This document shows, in pieces, positions 34,680 through 43,283 of a stretch of 64,000 nucleotides of DNA (position 1 is its first letter; every line of letters starts with the position of its first letter). Location: NCBI GenBank assembly GCA_040757775.1, contig JBFLWQ010000014.1, positions 19,860 through 83,859 on the forward strand. The letters are read 5' to 3'. Below the pieces are notes generated by a model, which was given only the letters and a program-made list of their open reading frames with translations, ran no database searches and was not told the origin of the DNA. The DNA is from Thermodesulfobacteriota bacterium (GTDB lineage Bacteria; Desulfobacterota; UBA8473). The position numbers and the translations under genes are program-made.

Positions 34680-36632
34680 ATGGAACAGGTAAAATTGTGG
34701 TACATGCCGCACAATTTATATAAGATATTTTTTATTATAGTCATTTTCTGGATATTCTCATGGAGTATTAATGGAATCCGGTTTTCCTATGATTCATGGA
34801 GCCATCTGTCCATTGGAAGGTATATCATTGACAATCTAACCATACCGAAAACCTTTGTTTTTTCTTACTCCCTCCCACAGAAGGAATGGATAGACTATGA
34901 ATGGCTTTTTCAGGTTATATTCTATCAGGTATTCCGCATTTTTTCCTATAAGGGTGCTCTTGTCTTTGGGGCTTTGCTTATTACAGCAACTTTTCTTCTT
35001 GTATGTCTACATCGTTCGTTTAGGGGGAAAACTTCGGGGAAAAACTTCGAAGATTGGTATGATTTACAGGATTACCTTAACAAAAGGGTTATCATCCATT
35101 TTATGGTTATCATGGTAGCCTTTCTGGTTATTGAATCCAGATTAACCCTTCGTCCCCACCTCTTTGAATATCTATTTCTGGCATCATTTCTCATTATCCT
35201 GTTCAAGTACAATGCCAGTAAAAAGAGTTTCATAATGCTCCCCCTCATTCAGATTCTCTGGATCAATATACATGGGAGCGCTATTTTAGGACCCTCGATA
35301 ATTCTAGCCTACTTAACAGGGAAAACGATAGATAATTCTATTGCTGCCGATCAAGAAGGCAGGGGTTGGAATAACTTGGGGGGCTTATTTATGCTCTTTC
35401 TATTGGTCTCGATATCGACAATTGTTAACCCATATACGTACAAAATTTTTCAGGTTCCTTACGAATCGGTGGTCTTCTATTTAAAGAATCCGGATATTCA
35501 ACCTCTATTTGCGGAAAGGCAAAACATATTTGTTACCAGTTCTTTTATTGAGATACTCCCTTGCATAATCCTGCTCTTTGTGAGCGGGTACTCCTTTCTA
35601 ACGCTGAGGAAAGAACAGAGGCTTTCGGATTTGTTGGTCTACTTTCTTTTTGTCTCACTCCTGTTAGGGGGAAAAAGATTTATGGGAGAGTTCGTCATAG
35701 CAAGCTCATTTTTTTCTCTTGAAAATATGAAACGATATGAAGACAAAAAAGCTGCTGAGAAAACCGGAAGAGCACTTTCCAAATCTCCTGTGACAAGCGT
35801 TATAAAACTGCTTCCATCTGTCCTCTTTTTTTCCCTGCTCTTTGTCCCAAATATTCATTCAGAATGGAATATGAAAAGCGACCGGTTTCCTCTCCCGGTA
35901 AAGGCAGAGGAGTTTATAGAACAGACAAACCTGAAGGGGAATTTGTTAAACTCATTAGAAATAGGGGGTTACCTGATATGGAGAACCTTCCCTGAAAGGC
36001 AGGTCTTCTACTGCGACGCTCAGGGCTTCTCTGACCTTTTACCTGCATTTATCAGGGCACATATCGATCCCAGTTCATTGAATGCTTTGGAGCAAAGATA
36101 TGGTTTTAACTATGCCCTGGTAGCCATTAAGGATCGCTTCGATAAGTATCTCAGTGAAGAGAAAGGCTGGTACCTCGTTTACTGGGACAATAGTTTTTTG
36201 CTTTACGTTAAAAAAGATGGCATAAATGATGGTGTTATTAAAAAGTTTGGGTATAATTGGATCAGACCAAAACCAAATCTTTCATACCTTGACGGCTATT
36301 TAAAAACCCCTGATAGGCTATCTATGGTGATAAAGGAATTCCAAAGGGCACTGATCTTTAATCCTGATTTTAAGGAAGGATACTCTTCACTGGGTTATAT
36401 CTATCTGAAGTTGGGAGACCTGGAACCGTCTCTTAAAAACTATCTCTCTTTGCTTTCTATTGACCCTCAAAATATTTCGGCACTGACCAATATCGGAGTG
36501 ATAAAAGCCAGGCAGGGGAGGTTAAAGGAAGCTATTGAATACTGGAAAAAGGCTATTGAAATAGACAGCAAAAATGTCACTGCTATCCAAAACATACAGA
36601 GAGCAAAACAAACACTGAGCGATAAATTATAA
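34680..36632 (+). CDS. polytopic membrane protein with C-terminal TPR repeats (GT-C-like)
   Basis: The 650-residue protein has about ten membrane helices up to residue 390, beginning with a first loop of GT-C type (YDSWSHLSIGRYIIDN with an acidic residue, then FSYSLPQKEWIDYEWL), a soluble periplasmic segment, and two to three TPR units in the last 110 residues (PDFKEGYSSLGYIYLKLGD, then ISALTNIGVIKARQGRLKEA). The layout suggests a lipid-linked oligosaccharide glycosyltransferase or polymerase with a protein-docking tail. It starts nine bases after the GT2 gene and ends three before the first radical SAM gene. Family assignment is tentative. Confidence 0.72.
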   Translation: MEQVKLWYMPHNLYKIFFIIVIFWIFSWSINGIRFSYDSWSHLSIGRYIIDNLTIPKTFVFSYSLPQKEWIDYEWLFQVIFYQVFRIFSYKGALVFGALLITATFLLVCLHRSFRGKTSGKNFEDWYDLQDYLNKRVIIHFMVIMVAFLVIESRLTLRPHLFEYLFLASFLIILFKYNASKKSFIMLPLIQILWINIHGSAILGPSIILAYLTGKTIDNSIAADQEGRGWNNLGGLFMLFLLVSISTIVNPYTYKIFQVPYESVVFYLKNPDIQPLFAERQNIFVTSSFIEILPCIILLFVSGYSFLTLRKEQRLSDLLVYFLFVSLLLGGKRFMGEFVIASSFFSLENMKRYEDKKAAEKTGRALSKSPVTSVIKLLPSVLFFSLLFVPNIHSEWNMKSDRFPLPVKAEEFIEQTNLKGNLLNSLEIGGYLIWRTFPERQVFYCDAQGFSDLLPAFIRAHIDPSSLNALEQRYGFNYALVAIKDRFDKYLSEEKGWYLVYWDNSFLLYVKKDGINDGVIKKFGYNWIRPKPNLSYLDGYLKTPDRLSMVIKEFQRALIFNPDFKEGYSSLGYIYLKLGDLEPSLKNYLSLLSIDPQNISALTNIGVIKARQGRLKEAIEYWKKAIEIDSKNVTAIQNIQRAKQTLSDKL

Positions 36633-36634
36633 CT

Positions 36635-38047
36635 ATGAAAGTACTATTAATTTCACCACCTGCATTTAACACCATTCGGGGGGACTCGTCGGACATCTTT
36701 GAAGAGGAAAGCGGCATTTATCCTCCGTTAGGATTAATGTATGTAGTTGCTTATCTCAAAGTACATACTGACCATTCTGTAGAAATTCTGGATACTCAGG
36801 CAAATGGTTTGACTTACCCAGAGATAGAAAAGGAGATAAGGCGAATATTACCGGATATTGTTGGTATAACTACTCTCACATTTACCCTGATTGATGTCAT
36901 TAACATAGCAAAAATGGTAAGAAGAATTGATAGCAATATCCACATCTGTTTGGGTGGACCTCATGTCTACATCTATCCCGATGAGACTATCCGATTTCCC
37001 TTTGTTGATTCCCTGGTTCTGGGGGAAGGTGAGATAGCATTTGCAGAACTGACTGACTCTTTGGCAAAACATATCCCCCTGGATAAGGTAAAAGGGATTG
37101 TGTTTAAAAATGGGGGAGAGATTATTCATACAGAATCCAGAGAATTTAACACAAATCTGGACTCCCTTCCTTTTCCAGAACGAGGGATGACCCCCTATAA
37201 GAGTTATAGTTCTGTTTTGTCTAAAGAGTCATTAATGACCACCATGATGACCAGCCGGGGCTGTCCATTTTCATGCATATACTGCCATAGACCCCATATG
37301 GGAAAGAAGTACAGGTACAGATCCGCTGTCAATGTTGTGAATGAGATGGAAGAGTGTGCAAATATGGGTATAAGGGGATTTATGATCTTTGATGATATAT
37401 TTACTTTAAACAGAGACAGGGTATTTGATGTATGTAACGAGATTATTAACCGTAGATTGAATATAAGCTGGGACATAAGGTCGAGGGTAAATACTGTTGA
37501 TTATGAGATGCTTAAACAGTTGAAAAAGGCAGGCTGCAAAAGGATATCCTATGGCATTGAAGCGGGTACAGACAAGGTACTGAAAGCATTAAAAAAAGGG
37601 ACTACTTTGAAACAGGCAGAAGAAGCAATAAAGATGACAAAGAAGCTGGGGATAGCTACTTTAGCGGACTTTATGATCGGTTCTCCTGAAGAGGAGCGGG
37701 AGGACATAATCAAGACTATTGACTTTGCTCTGAGGCTTAAGCCCGACTTTGCACAGTTTACAATAACGACCCCTTACCCTGCTACTGAACTCTATAGATT
37801 GGGGTTAGAAGACGGATTAATAAAGGATGACTATTGGAAGGGATTTGCGGAAGAGCCTGACCGTGGTTTCGAGACCCCTGCCTGGGAAGAAAACCTTTCC
37901 AGGAAAGAACTATTTGGATTGCTACTGCTTGCTTACAAAAGATTTTATCTCCGCCCAGGTTATATTATGAAGAGTTTAATTAAGGTTCGGTCGTTCAAGG
38001 AACTCAAAAAAAAGATGAAAGCCGGGTTAAAAGTCTTTAAAATTTAG
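36635..38047 (+). CDS. B12-binding radical SAM protein 1
   Basis: The 470-residue protein combines an N-terminal cobalamin-binding Rossmann-like domain (about 1-145, with CLGGPHVYIYP and VLGEGE) and a radical SAM barrel with the cluster motif C210-x3-C214-x2-C217 (CPFSCIYC), plus a C-terminal helical tail. Class B radical SAM enzymes of this sort methylate unactivated carbons or rearrange lipids, sugars and antibiotics. The motif DxHxxG is absent, as in most of this class. It is the first of three consecutive paralogues with similar architecture but low mutual identity, so each should have a different substrate. Confidence 0.9.
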   Translation: MKVLLISPPAFNTIRGDSSDIFEEESGIYPPLGLMYVVAYLKVHTDHSVEILDTQANGLTYPEIEKEIRRILPDIVGITTLTFTLIDVINIAKMVRRIDSNIHICLGGPHVYIYPDETIRFPFVDSLVLGEGEIAFAELTDSLAKHIPLDKVKGIVFKNGGEIIHTESREFNTNLDSLPFPERGMTPYKSYSSVLSKESLMTTMMTSRGCPFSCIYCHRPHMGKKYRYRSAVNVVNEMEECANMGIRGFMIFDDIFTLNRDRVFDVCNEIINRRLNISWDIRSRVNTVDYEMLKQLKKAGCKRISYGIEAGTDKVLKALKKGTTLKQAEEAIKMTKKLGIATLADFMIGSPEEEREDIIKTIDFALRLKPDFAQFTITTPYPATELYRLGLEDGLIKDDYWKGFAEEPDRGFETPAWEENLSRKELFGLLLLAYKRFYLRPGYIMKSLIKVRSFKELKKKMKAGLKVFKI

Positions 38048-38065
38048 GAAGGGGACGGTTAACCG

Positions 38066-39487
38066 ATGAGAGTAGTTTTAATAAATGCACCTTATTTAGA
38101 TATATATGGTTCAATAAACGTTGGAAGGAATCATGGTTTTTCACTTGGACTGGGATATATAGCCTCAGTTCTCCGCGATGCTGGAAATGAGGTTTATCTG
38201 TTAGACCCTGAGCCGTTACAGATGGACCATAAAGACATAAAAAATTACCTCATCGAAAAAGACCCACAGCTCGTGGGCATATCCTGTGCTACCCCTAACT
38301 TTAAGGGCGCCTGTCAAATAGCACAGCTCATAAAAAGAGAGATGGGGATTGCTGTGGTTCTTGGAGGGGTACATGCTTCCGGAGTACCGATGGAGATAAT
38401 GGAAAACTATCCGGAGTTTGATATTGTAGTCGTAGGAGAAGGGGAAAAGACAATGGTTGAACTGTCCCAGGAACTTGATAAACCTAAACCCCATTTAGAA
38501 AGTGTTCTTGGTATCGTATACAGGGATAATGGAACTGTAAAGAGAACTTTACCACGCCCTTTAATTGAAGACGTGGACAGTATACCCTTTCCTGCCCGGG
38601 ATCTGGTAGACCTGTCTAGATATCGATCTCAGGTACACTTAGACCGGGGAAAGAGGTTTGCAACCATGCTTACAAGTCGTGGATGCCCGGCACGGTGTAC
38701 CTACTGCGCCACCAAATTGACTATGGGAAGAGGCTTCCGTGCTCATAGCCCTGAATACGTAATATCAGAGATAGAGCACCTTATTACTGCATATGGCATA
38801 GAACATTTTGTGTTTGTAGATGACACCTTTACCATTAATAAGAAAAGAGTAGAAAAGATATGCAGGATGATAATAAAAAGGAATTATAACATTATCTGGT
38901 ACTGTTTTGCCCGTGTAAATACAGTTTCAAGAGACTTGCTTCTGCTTATGAAAGAAGCCGGGTGTTTTAGCCTGCTATATGGAGTGGAGTCAGCTAACGA
39001 TAAAATATTAAAAAATATCAAGAAAGGGGCAAATGCTGATCAGGCAAGAAATGCACTAAAGATCAGTAACGAACTTGGATTTAAGACCCTTGCTGCGTTT
39101 TTGATTGGCAGCCCTGGAGATACTAAAGAAACAGTCGAAGAAAACATCAAATTTGCTATAGAGTTAAATCCTGTGATAGCTTCATTTAATCGCATTACTC
39201 CATTTCCTGGAACTGAGCTATATGAAACCCATTACAAGCCCAGATACGGAAACGTTACAGTTTGGGACGATTTTTTCCCAAAAGGCATTAACCCGATACT
39301 TGTCTCAGAAAACCTGAGTAAATCAGATTTACAGAAGTTAACTGTAAAGGCATATCTCCGCTTTTACCTTCGCCCTAAACAGATAATACGGATCCTATTT
39401 AATCTTGGTTCCTTTTCTGAATTTATGGCATATGTTCGAGGGGCGTTTGGCTTGTTCAGGCGCATTTGGGAATGGAAACGAGCATAG
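38066..39487 (+). CDS. B12-binding radical SAM protein 2
   Basis: The 473-residue protein has the same two-domain plan: cobalamin-binding domain with VLGGVHASGVP and VVGEGEKT (about residues 98-128), radical SAM motif C207-x3-C211-x2-C214 (CPARCTYC) and the barrel strand FVFVDDTFTIN. The C-terminal region ends in a basic, aromatic segment that could contact membranes. GGAAGGGGA precedes the start, 18 bases after the previous gene. Its place between two relatives argues for a multistep modification of one lipid or glycan, which is inference. Confidence 0.9.
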   Translation: MRVVLINAPYLDIYGSINVGRNHGFSLGLGYIASVLRDAGNEVYLLDPEPLQMDHKDIKNYLIEKDPQLVGISCATPNFKGACQIAQLIKREMGIAVVLGGVHASGVPMEIMENYPEFDIVVVGEGEKTMVELSQELDKPKPHLESVLGIVYRDNGTVKRTLPRPLIEDVDSIPFPARDLVDLSRYRSQVHLDRGKRFATMLTSRGCPARCTYCATKLTMGRGFRAHSPEYVISEIEHLITAYGIEHFVFVDDTFTINKKRVEKICRMIIKRNYNIIWYCFARVNTVSRDLLLLMKEAGCFSLLYGVESANDKILKNIKKGANADQARNALKISNELGFKTLAAFLIGSPGDTKETVEENIKFAIELNPVIASFNRITPFPGTELYETHYKPRYGNVTVWDDFFPKGINPILVSENLSKSDLQKLTVKAYLRFYLRPKQIIRILFNLGSFSEFMAYVRGAFGLFRRIWEWKRA

Positions 39488-39535
39488 AGGGGGAAAACTG
39501 AAAATTCAGAGGATAGGATAGGAAAAAAGACACCT

Positions 39536-40924
39536 ATGGAGAAGGCATTGCTTATACATGTTGGACAAGAGGATTTTAGCTATACACTGGCCAGTAAACG
39601 GGATTACGCATTTAAGCGAGAGGTACAGATAGGGTTTGCTTATTTAGCCGCTGCCCTGGCACAGCATCAGGTTGATGTTGAGATACTCGACTTGACTCTC
39701 AACGACTGCACCTTTGATCATCTCATGGCTAAAGTAAATGAGGAATGCCCTGTTTTCATTGGTTTTTATGCTGCCACGACTATCAAAGAACGAGTAATAG
39801 ATTTTGTTCGTTTCCTGGTAAAAAACTTGTCAGACAAAAAAATCCTCATTGGCGGCCCGGATATCTTTAATGTTGATGACTACCTGACCGCTGGTGCAGA
39901 TGCCTTTTGCATAGGTGAAGGAGAGAGGACCATTATCGAACTGTTAGAATATTGCCGTGGACAGCGAGAGCTGGACAGCATAAAAGGTCTTGCTTACTGT
40001 CAAGATGGTCAGATTATTCACACTCCTCCCCGGAAGTTGATTGAAGACCTTAATGAACTGCCTATACCTGCATGGGATAAGTATGATTTGAACTGCTACT
40101 ACGATTTCCATGTTTTTGATATGAAAACTCCCTATACCTCAATCATGGCTTCCCGGGGATGTCCTTTTAACTGTACTTACTGTGTTTCACATAAGATTTG
40201 GGGAAATAAGCTCCGTTATCGCTCTCCAGAGCATGTTATGAATGAAATAGACTATCTCGTCAAGGAAAAAGGTGTACGATATATCACTTTTCAAGATGAC
40301 ATCTGGGGATGGAACAATGACGAATGGGCGCGTAGTATTTGCTTGAGCCTTATAGACCGCAAGTATGATCTCAAGTGGCGTTGTATCCTCCATCCATTCA
40401 GTTTCAAGGGAAGCCGGAAAGATATTTTGCCCTTGATGCGACAGGCAGGCTGCACTTCTATTACTACCGGGCTTCAGTCTGCATCGGCAAGGATTCTCAA
40501 GAATATAAATCGCAGCCCCAAAGAACCCGAATCACTTGCTAACTTAATCGGGATTGCCAAGAGGTTAGGCATCAACAACAACACAGCTTTCATTTTTGGG
40601 CTGCCAGGCGATACAGAAGAAAGCATAGAAGAGTCAATCCGTTATGCGATTAAGGTTAGACCGACTTTTGCCGCTTTTTACACCCTTTCAGTACTACCAG
40701 GCTCTGCTATTTGGTCTATGGAACAACATGGACATTTTTCAAGATTGCCACCGGAATTCCTGGAACGAAAATGCAGGGAAGCAGCCAGGCGTTTTTACAC
40801 TAATCCTCGTATCTTATGGCAGCTTTTCTGCTCAGTTATTCGCACAAATCCTAAATGGTTTCTAAAAGCCATGAACAGAATGAGCTACTTGACACAATTT
40901 GCAGGCCTTTCCAGACAGAGGTAG
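39536..40924 (+). CDS. B12-binding radical SAM protein 3
   Basis: The 462-residue protein starts with a longer N-terminal stretch before the cobalamin domain (LIGGPDIFNVD, CIGEGERT) and carries C209-x3-C213-x2-C216 (CPFNCTYC). The barrel includes ITFQDDIWGWNNDEW, an aromatic-rich loop absent from the two neighbours, and the C-terminus is basic. Codon use seems slightly more GC-rich than in the other two, so it may have joined the cluster separately. Function as a methylase or similar radical enzyme is inferred from the family. Confidence 0.9.
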   Translation: MEKALLIHVGQEDFSYTLASKRDYAFKREVQIGFAYLAAALAQHQVDVEILDLTLNDCTFDHLMAKVNEECPVFIGFYAATTIKERVIDFVRFLVKNLSDKKILIGGPDIFNVDDYLTAGADAFCIGEGERTIIELLEYCRGQRELDSIKGLAYCQDGQIIHTPPRKLIEDLNELPIPAWDKYDLNCYYDFHVFDMKTPYTSIMASRGCPFNCTYCVSHKIWGNKLRYRSPEHVMNEIDYLVKEKGVRYITFQDDIWGWNNDEWARSICLSLIDRKYDLKWRCILHPFSFKGSRKDILPLMRQAGCTSITTGLQSASARILKNINRSPKEPESLANLIGIAKRLGINNNTAFIFGLPGDTEESIEESIRYAIKVRPTFAAFYTLSVLPGSAIWSMEQHGHFSRLPPEFLERKCREAARRFYTNPRILWQLFCSVIRTNPKWFLKAMNRMSYLTQFAGLSRQR

Positions 40925-40939
40925 AAAGGATGGAAGGAA

Positions 40940-41887
40940 TTGACAATAAAAGGGTTACTTCAAAACAAAGGCATAGTAAGGTTAATAGGTGCCCTTATAT
41001 TTATTGTTATCCTTACCAGAATAGATTTTTCTAAAATCATAGAGGCATTTCTCATCACAAACCTTTTCTATTACTTGGGAGGGCTGGCATTAACATTACC
41101 GGTTGTTGGATTAAGTGCAATAAGGTGGCAAAAGATTCTGAGCATCCTGAACATAAAGTACAGCCTGAAAGACTGTTTTGCAGTTTATTCCATAGGGTTA
41201 TATATAGGGTTACTAACCCCTGGGAAATTGGGAGATTTCATTAAAGTGCTCTATCTGGCTAAGGAAAAGTTCTCTGTCCGAAGGTCGCTTATAAGTGTAG
41301 CTGGAGATAAGGTTTTCGACTTTATTGCTCTACTGGTATTTGGGATAGCAGGTATGGCTGTTTTTTTTAAAGATTCCTTAAACTCATTATTCTATTTAAC
41401 TTTATCAATGCTGATAGCTGGTATGGTTTTATATATCACCTGCTGCCGAAAGAGAGGCAGCACTCTATTGGCAAGGATAACCGATAGCCTGGTTCCAGAG
41501 AAGTACAAAGACAGTATTAAGGTAAACAATCTATTGGATGATCTTAGATTATTTAAAGGAAGAGATGCAATATGGCTCTCTGTATTAACCCTGACAAGAT
41601 GGTCAATCTTTTTTATCCTTAGTTATATCCTGGTACTGTCCCTTGATATAGATATATCATTTTTAAATGCAACAATTAGCATAGCAGTAGCTTCTATAGC
41701 AGCAGTACTCCCTATATCAATTGCAGGTATCGGGACGAGAGATGCAGCTTTAATACTAATGTTTTCTGAACTGGGATTAAGCGCAGAAAAGGCTGTAGCC
41801 TTTTCTCTCCTTCATTTGTCTATATCCGTTCTAATGGTTATAATAGGATTTGTATTCTGGATGCAAAGACCTTTAAAGGCTGATTAG
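40940..41887 (+). CDS. lysylphosphatidylglycerol synthase-type (UPF0104/AglD) membrane protein
   Basis: The 315-residue protein starts at TTG 40940 (AAAGGA nine to ten bases upstream) and has about eight membrane helices. YSIGLYIGLLTPGKLGDFIK (residues 85-104) contains the conserved GxxxPGkxGe-like core of the family, and IAGIGTRDAALILMFSELGL near residue 255 is the second signature. Relatives either flip lipids or act with glycosyltransferases (archaeal AglD). It follows three radical SAM genes and precedes carbohydrate-type enzymes, so a role in moving or building a polyprenyl- or lipid-linked glycan fits. Confidence 0.86.
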   Translation: MTIKGLLQNKGIVRLIGALIFIVILTRIDFSKIIEAFLITNLFYYLGGLALTLPVVGLSAIRWQKILSILNIKYSLKDCFAVYSIGLYIGLLTPGKLGDFIKVLYLAKEKFSVRRSLISVAGDKVFDFIALLVFGIAGMAVFFKDSLNSLFYLTLSMLIAGMVLYITCCRKRGSTLLARITDSLVPEKYKDSIKVNNLLDDLRLFKGRDAIWLSVLTLTRWSIFFILSYILVLSLDIDISFLNATISIAVASIAAVLPISIAGIGTRDAALILMFSELGLSAEKAVAFSLLHLSISVLMVIIGFVFWMQRPLKAD

Positions 41888-41900
41888 TCTACCCTGAAAC

Positions 41901-43268
41901 GTGAAGAAGTATCTATTGGAGCAAATAAAACTGATGGACATCTTTGAGGCAATTCTGAAAAGAAGAAGCATCAGAAAGTACATGGACAAGGATATACCTG
42001 ACGAGATTCTTGAAAAGATACTGGAGGCAGGTACATGGGCGCCTTCATCCTGCAACGAACAGTTGTGGAACTTTATTGTTGTTAAGAGTAAGGAGACAAG
42101 GGAAAGACTGGTGAGTGAAGCCGGTAGTTCCTCTCTGATACTAAAGGCACCGTTACTGGTGGTAAATACCTATCATAACCAGAACTTAAAAGAGGCTTAT
42201 ACCTCTATGGCAGTTGCCATACAAAACACCTTTCTGACAGCATTTGCTCTGGGTCTGGGTTCCCTGTGGCTGGATAGTATTGGTAAAGAACGGGTAGTTA
42301 AGGATATACTGGCTATTCCGGATGACCAGGTCATCGTCTGTTTCAGCCTTTTCGGTTACCCTAAAAAGACTATACTGAATCCTCCTCCAAGAAAACCGCT
42401 GGATAAGGTAGTACACAGAGAATCCTTTTTTCAAAAACAGCAAAACACCTTTTACCATGATCCAAATAAATGGACTATTGAAAGCATAAGGGAATACCAA
42501 CGATTTTTCTGTCGAAAAACTGAATTGGGACATCCTGTAGATGTGGTAAACAGACATGAAAAAGCCTTTATTGAGAAGCTGTTAAGTGGTGTTTCAGATG
42601 CCATCTTAGATGTCTTCTCTTATGACGGTTCATTACTGAACCTCTTTCCTATGGAAGCCCAACTCTTTTCATTAAATCTGTCCGAACAGACGTCCATTTA
42701 TACGAAGAATGCTACAGAACATGAAGTTGAACATTTGATATATGACGGTTCTATAGAACTTGAGAATGAGTCCATAGGCACTGCGACCTGTCTTTTCAAG
42801 CTGGAGCGTATCCCGACCGGAGATTACGGAAAACTGTTTAAAGAAATCAAACGGGTGCTAAGAGATGACGGCAGGTTTCTTATATTAACTAGAGAAAGCA
42901 GATCCCTTTACAACCTTTTTTACATGGTAATGAGCAAAATCTTCGGTGATAATGTGAAGAAGTCAGCCATATTCTCATTTTTTGGGCCTTACAAACCTCT
43001 TAACTCAAAAACTATCAAAACTGAATTGGAAAATAGCGGGTTCAAGGTTGTCGTTGAGAGGTTTTGTTTGTTCCCCCCAATTTTTGAGGATATTTTTCAC
43101 CTGTTTTTACAATACAGGGCGTCTGGAGGGACAACTTTCTTACATGCAATGGGTAGGAAAAGCTTTTTTCTTACAATCTTGAGAAAGATATTCGATCTTC
43201 AAAAGGTTAGAAGATCCAGGTCCGGTTCGTTGGCTTTGATAACAGCGGGAAAAAATACAACGCAGTAA
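41901..43268 (+). CDS. nitroreductase-methyltransferase-like fusion protein
   Basis: The 455-residue protein joins two domains rarely seen together. Residues about 12-170 are an FMN nitroreductase: FEAILKRRSIRKY with the phosphate-binding Arg pair, AGTWAPSSCNEQLWNF, and a GLGSLWLD loop. Residues about 215-450 resemble a class I methyltransferase with a weak motif I (AILDVFSYDGSLLNLFP) and a better late motif (FKEIKRVLRDDGRFLILT). The start is GTG 41901; ATG 41934 is possible. The reductase may saturate or oxidise an intermediate that the second half then methylates, or the second half may only bind. The fusion is seen directly; the chemistry is inference. Confidence 0.78.
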   Translation: MKKYLLEQIKLMDIFEAILKRRSIRKYMDKDIPDEILEKILEAGTWAPSSCNEQLWNFIVVKSKETRERLVSEAGSSSLILKAPLLVVNTYHNQNLKEAYTSMAVAIQNTFLTAFALGLGSLWLDSIGKERVVKDILAIPDDQVIVCFSLFGYPKKTILNPPPRKPLDKVVHRESFFQKQQNTFYHDPNKWTIESIREYQRFFCRKTELGHPVDVVNRHEKAFIEKLLSGVSDAILDVFSYDGSLLNLFPMEAQLFSLNLSEQTSIYTKNATEHEVEHLIYDGSIELENESIGTATCLFKLERIPTGDYGKLFKEIKRVLRDDGRFLILTRESRSLYNLFYMVMSKIFGDNVKKSAIFSFFGPYKPLNSKTIKTELENSGFKVVVERFCLFPPIFEDIFHLFLQYRASGGTTFLHAMGRKSFFLTILRKIFDLQKVRRSRSGSLALITAGKNTTQ

Positions 43269-43283
43269 GTTACAGGTTTAATT

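Noticed and set aside
40930..40992. ATG 40930 as start of the LPG-synthase-type gene
   Set aside because: It is out of frame with the protein; TTG 40940 in frame has suitable ribosome-binding spacing.
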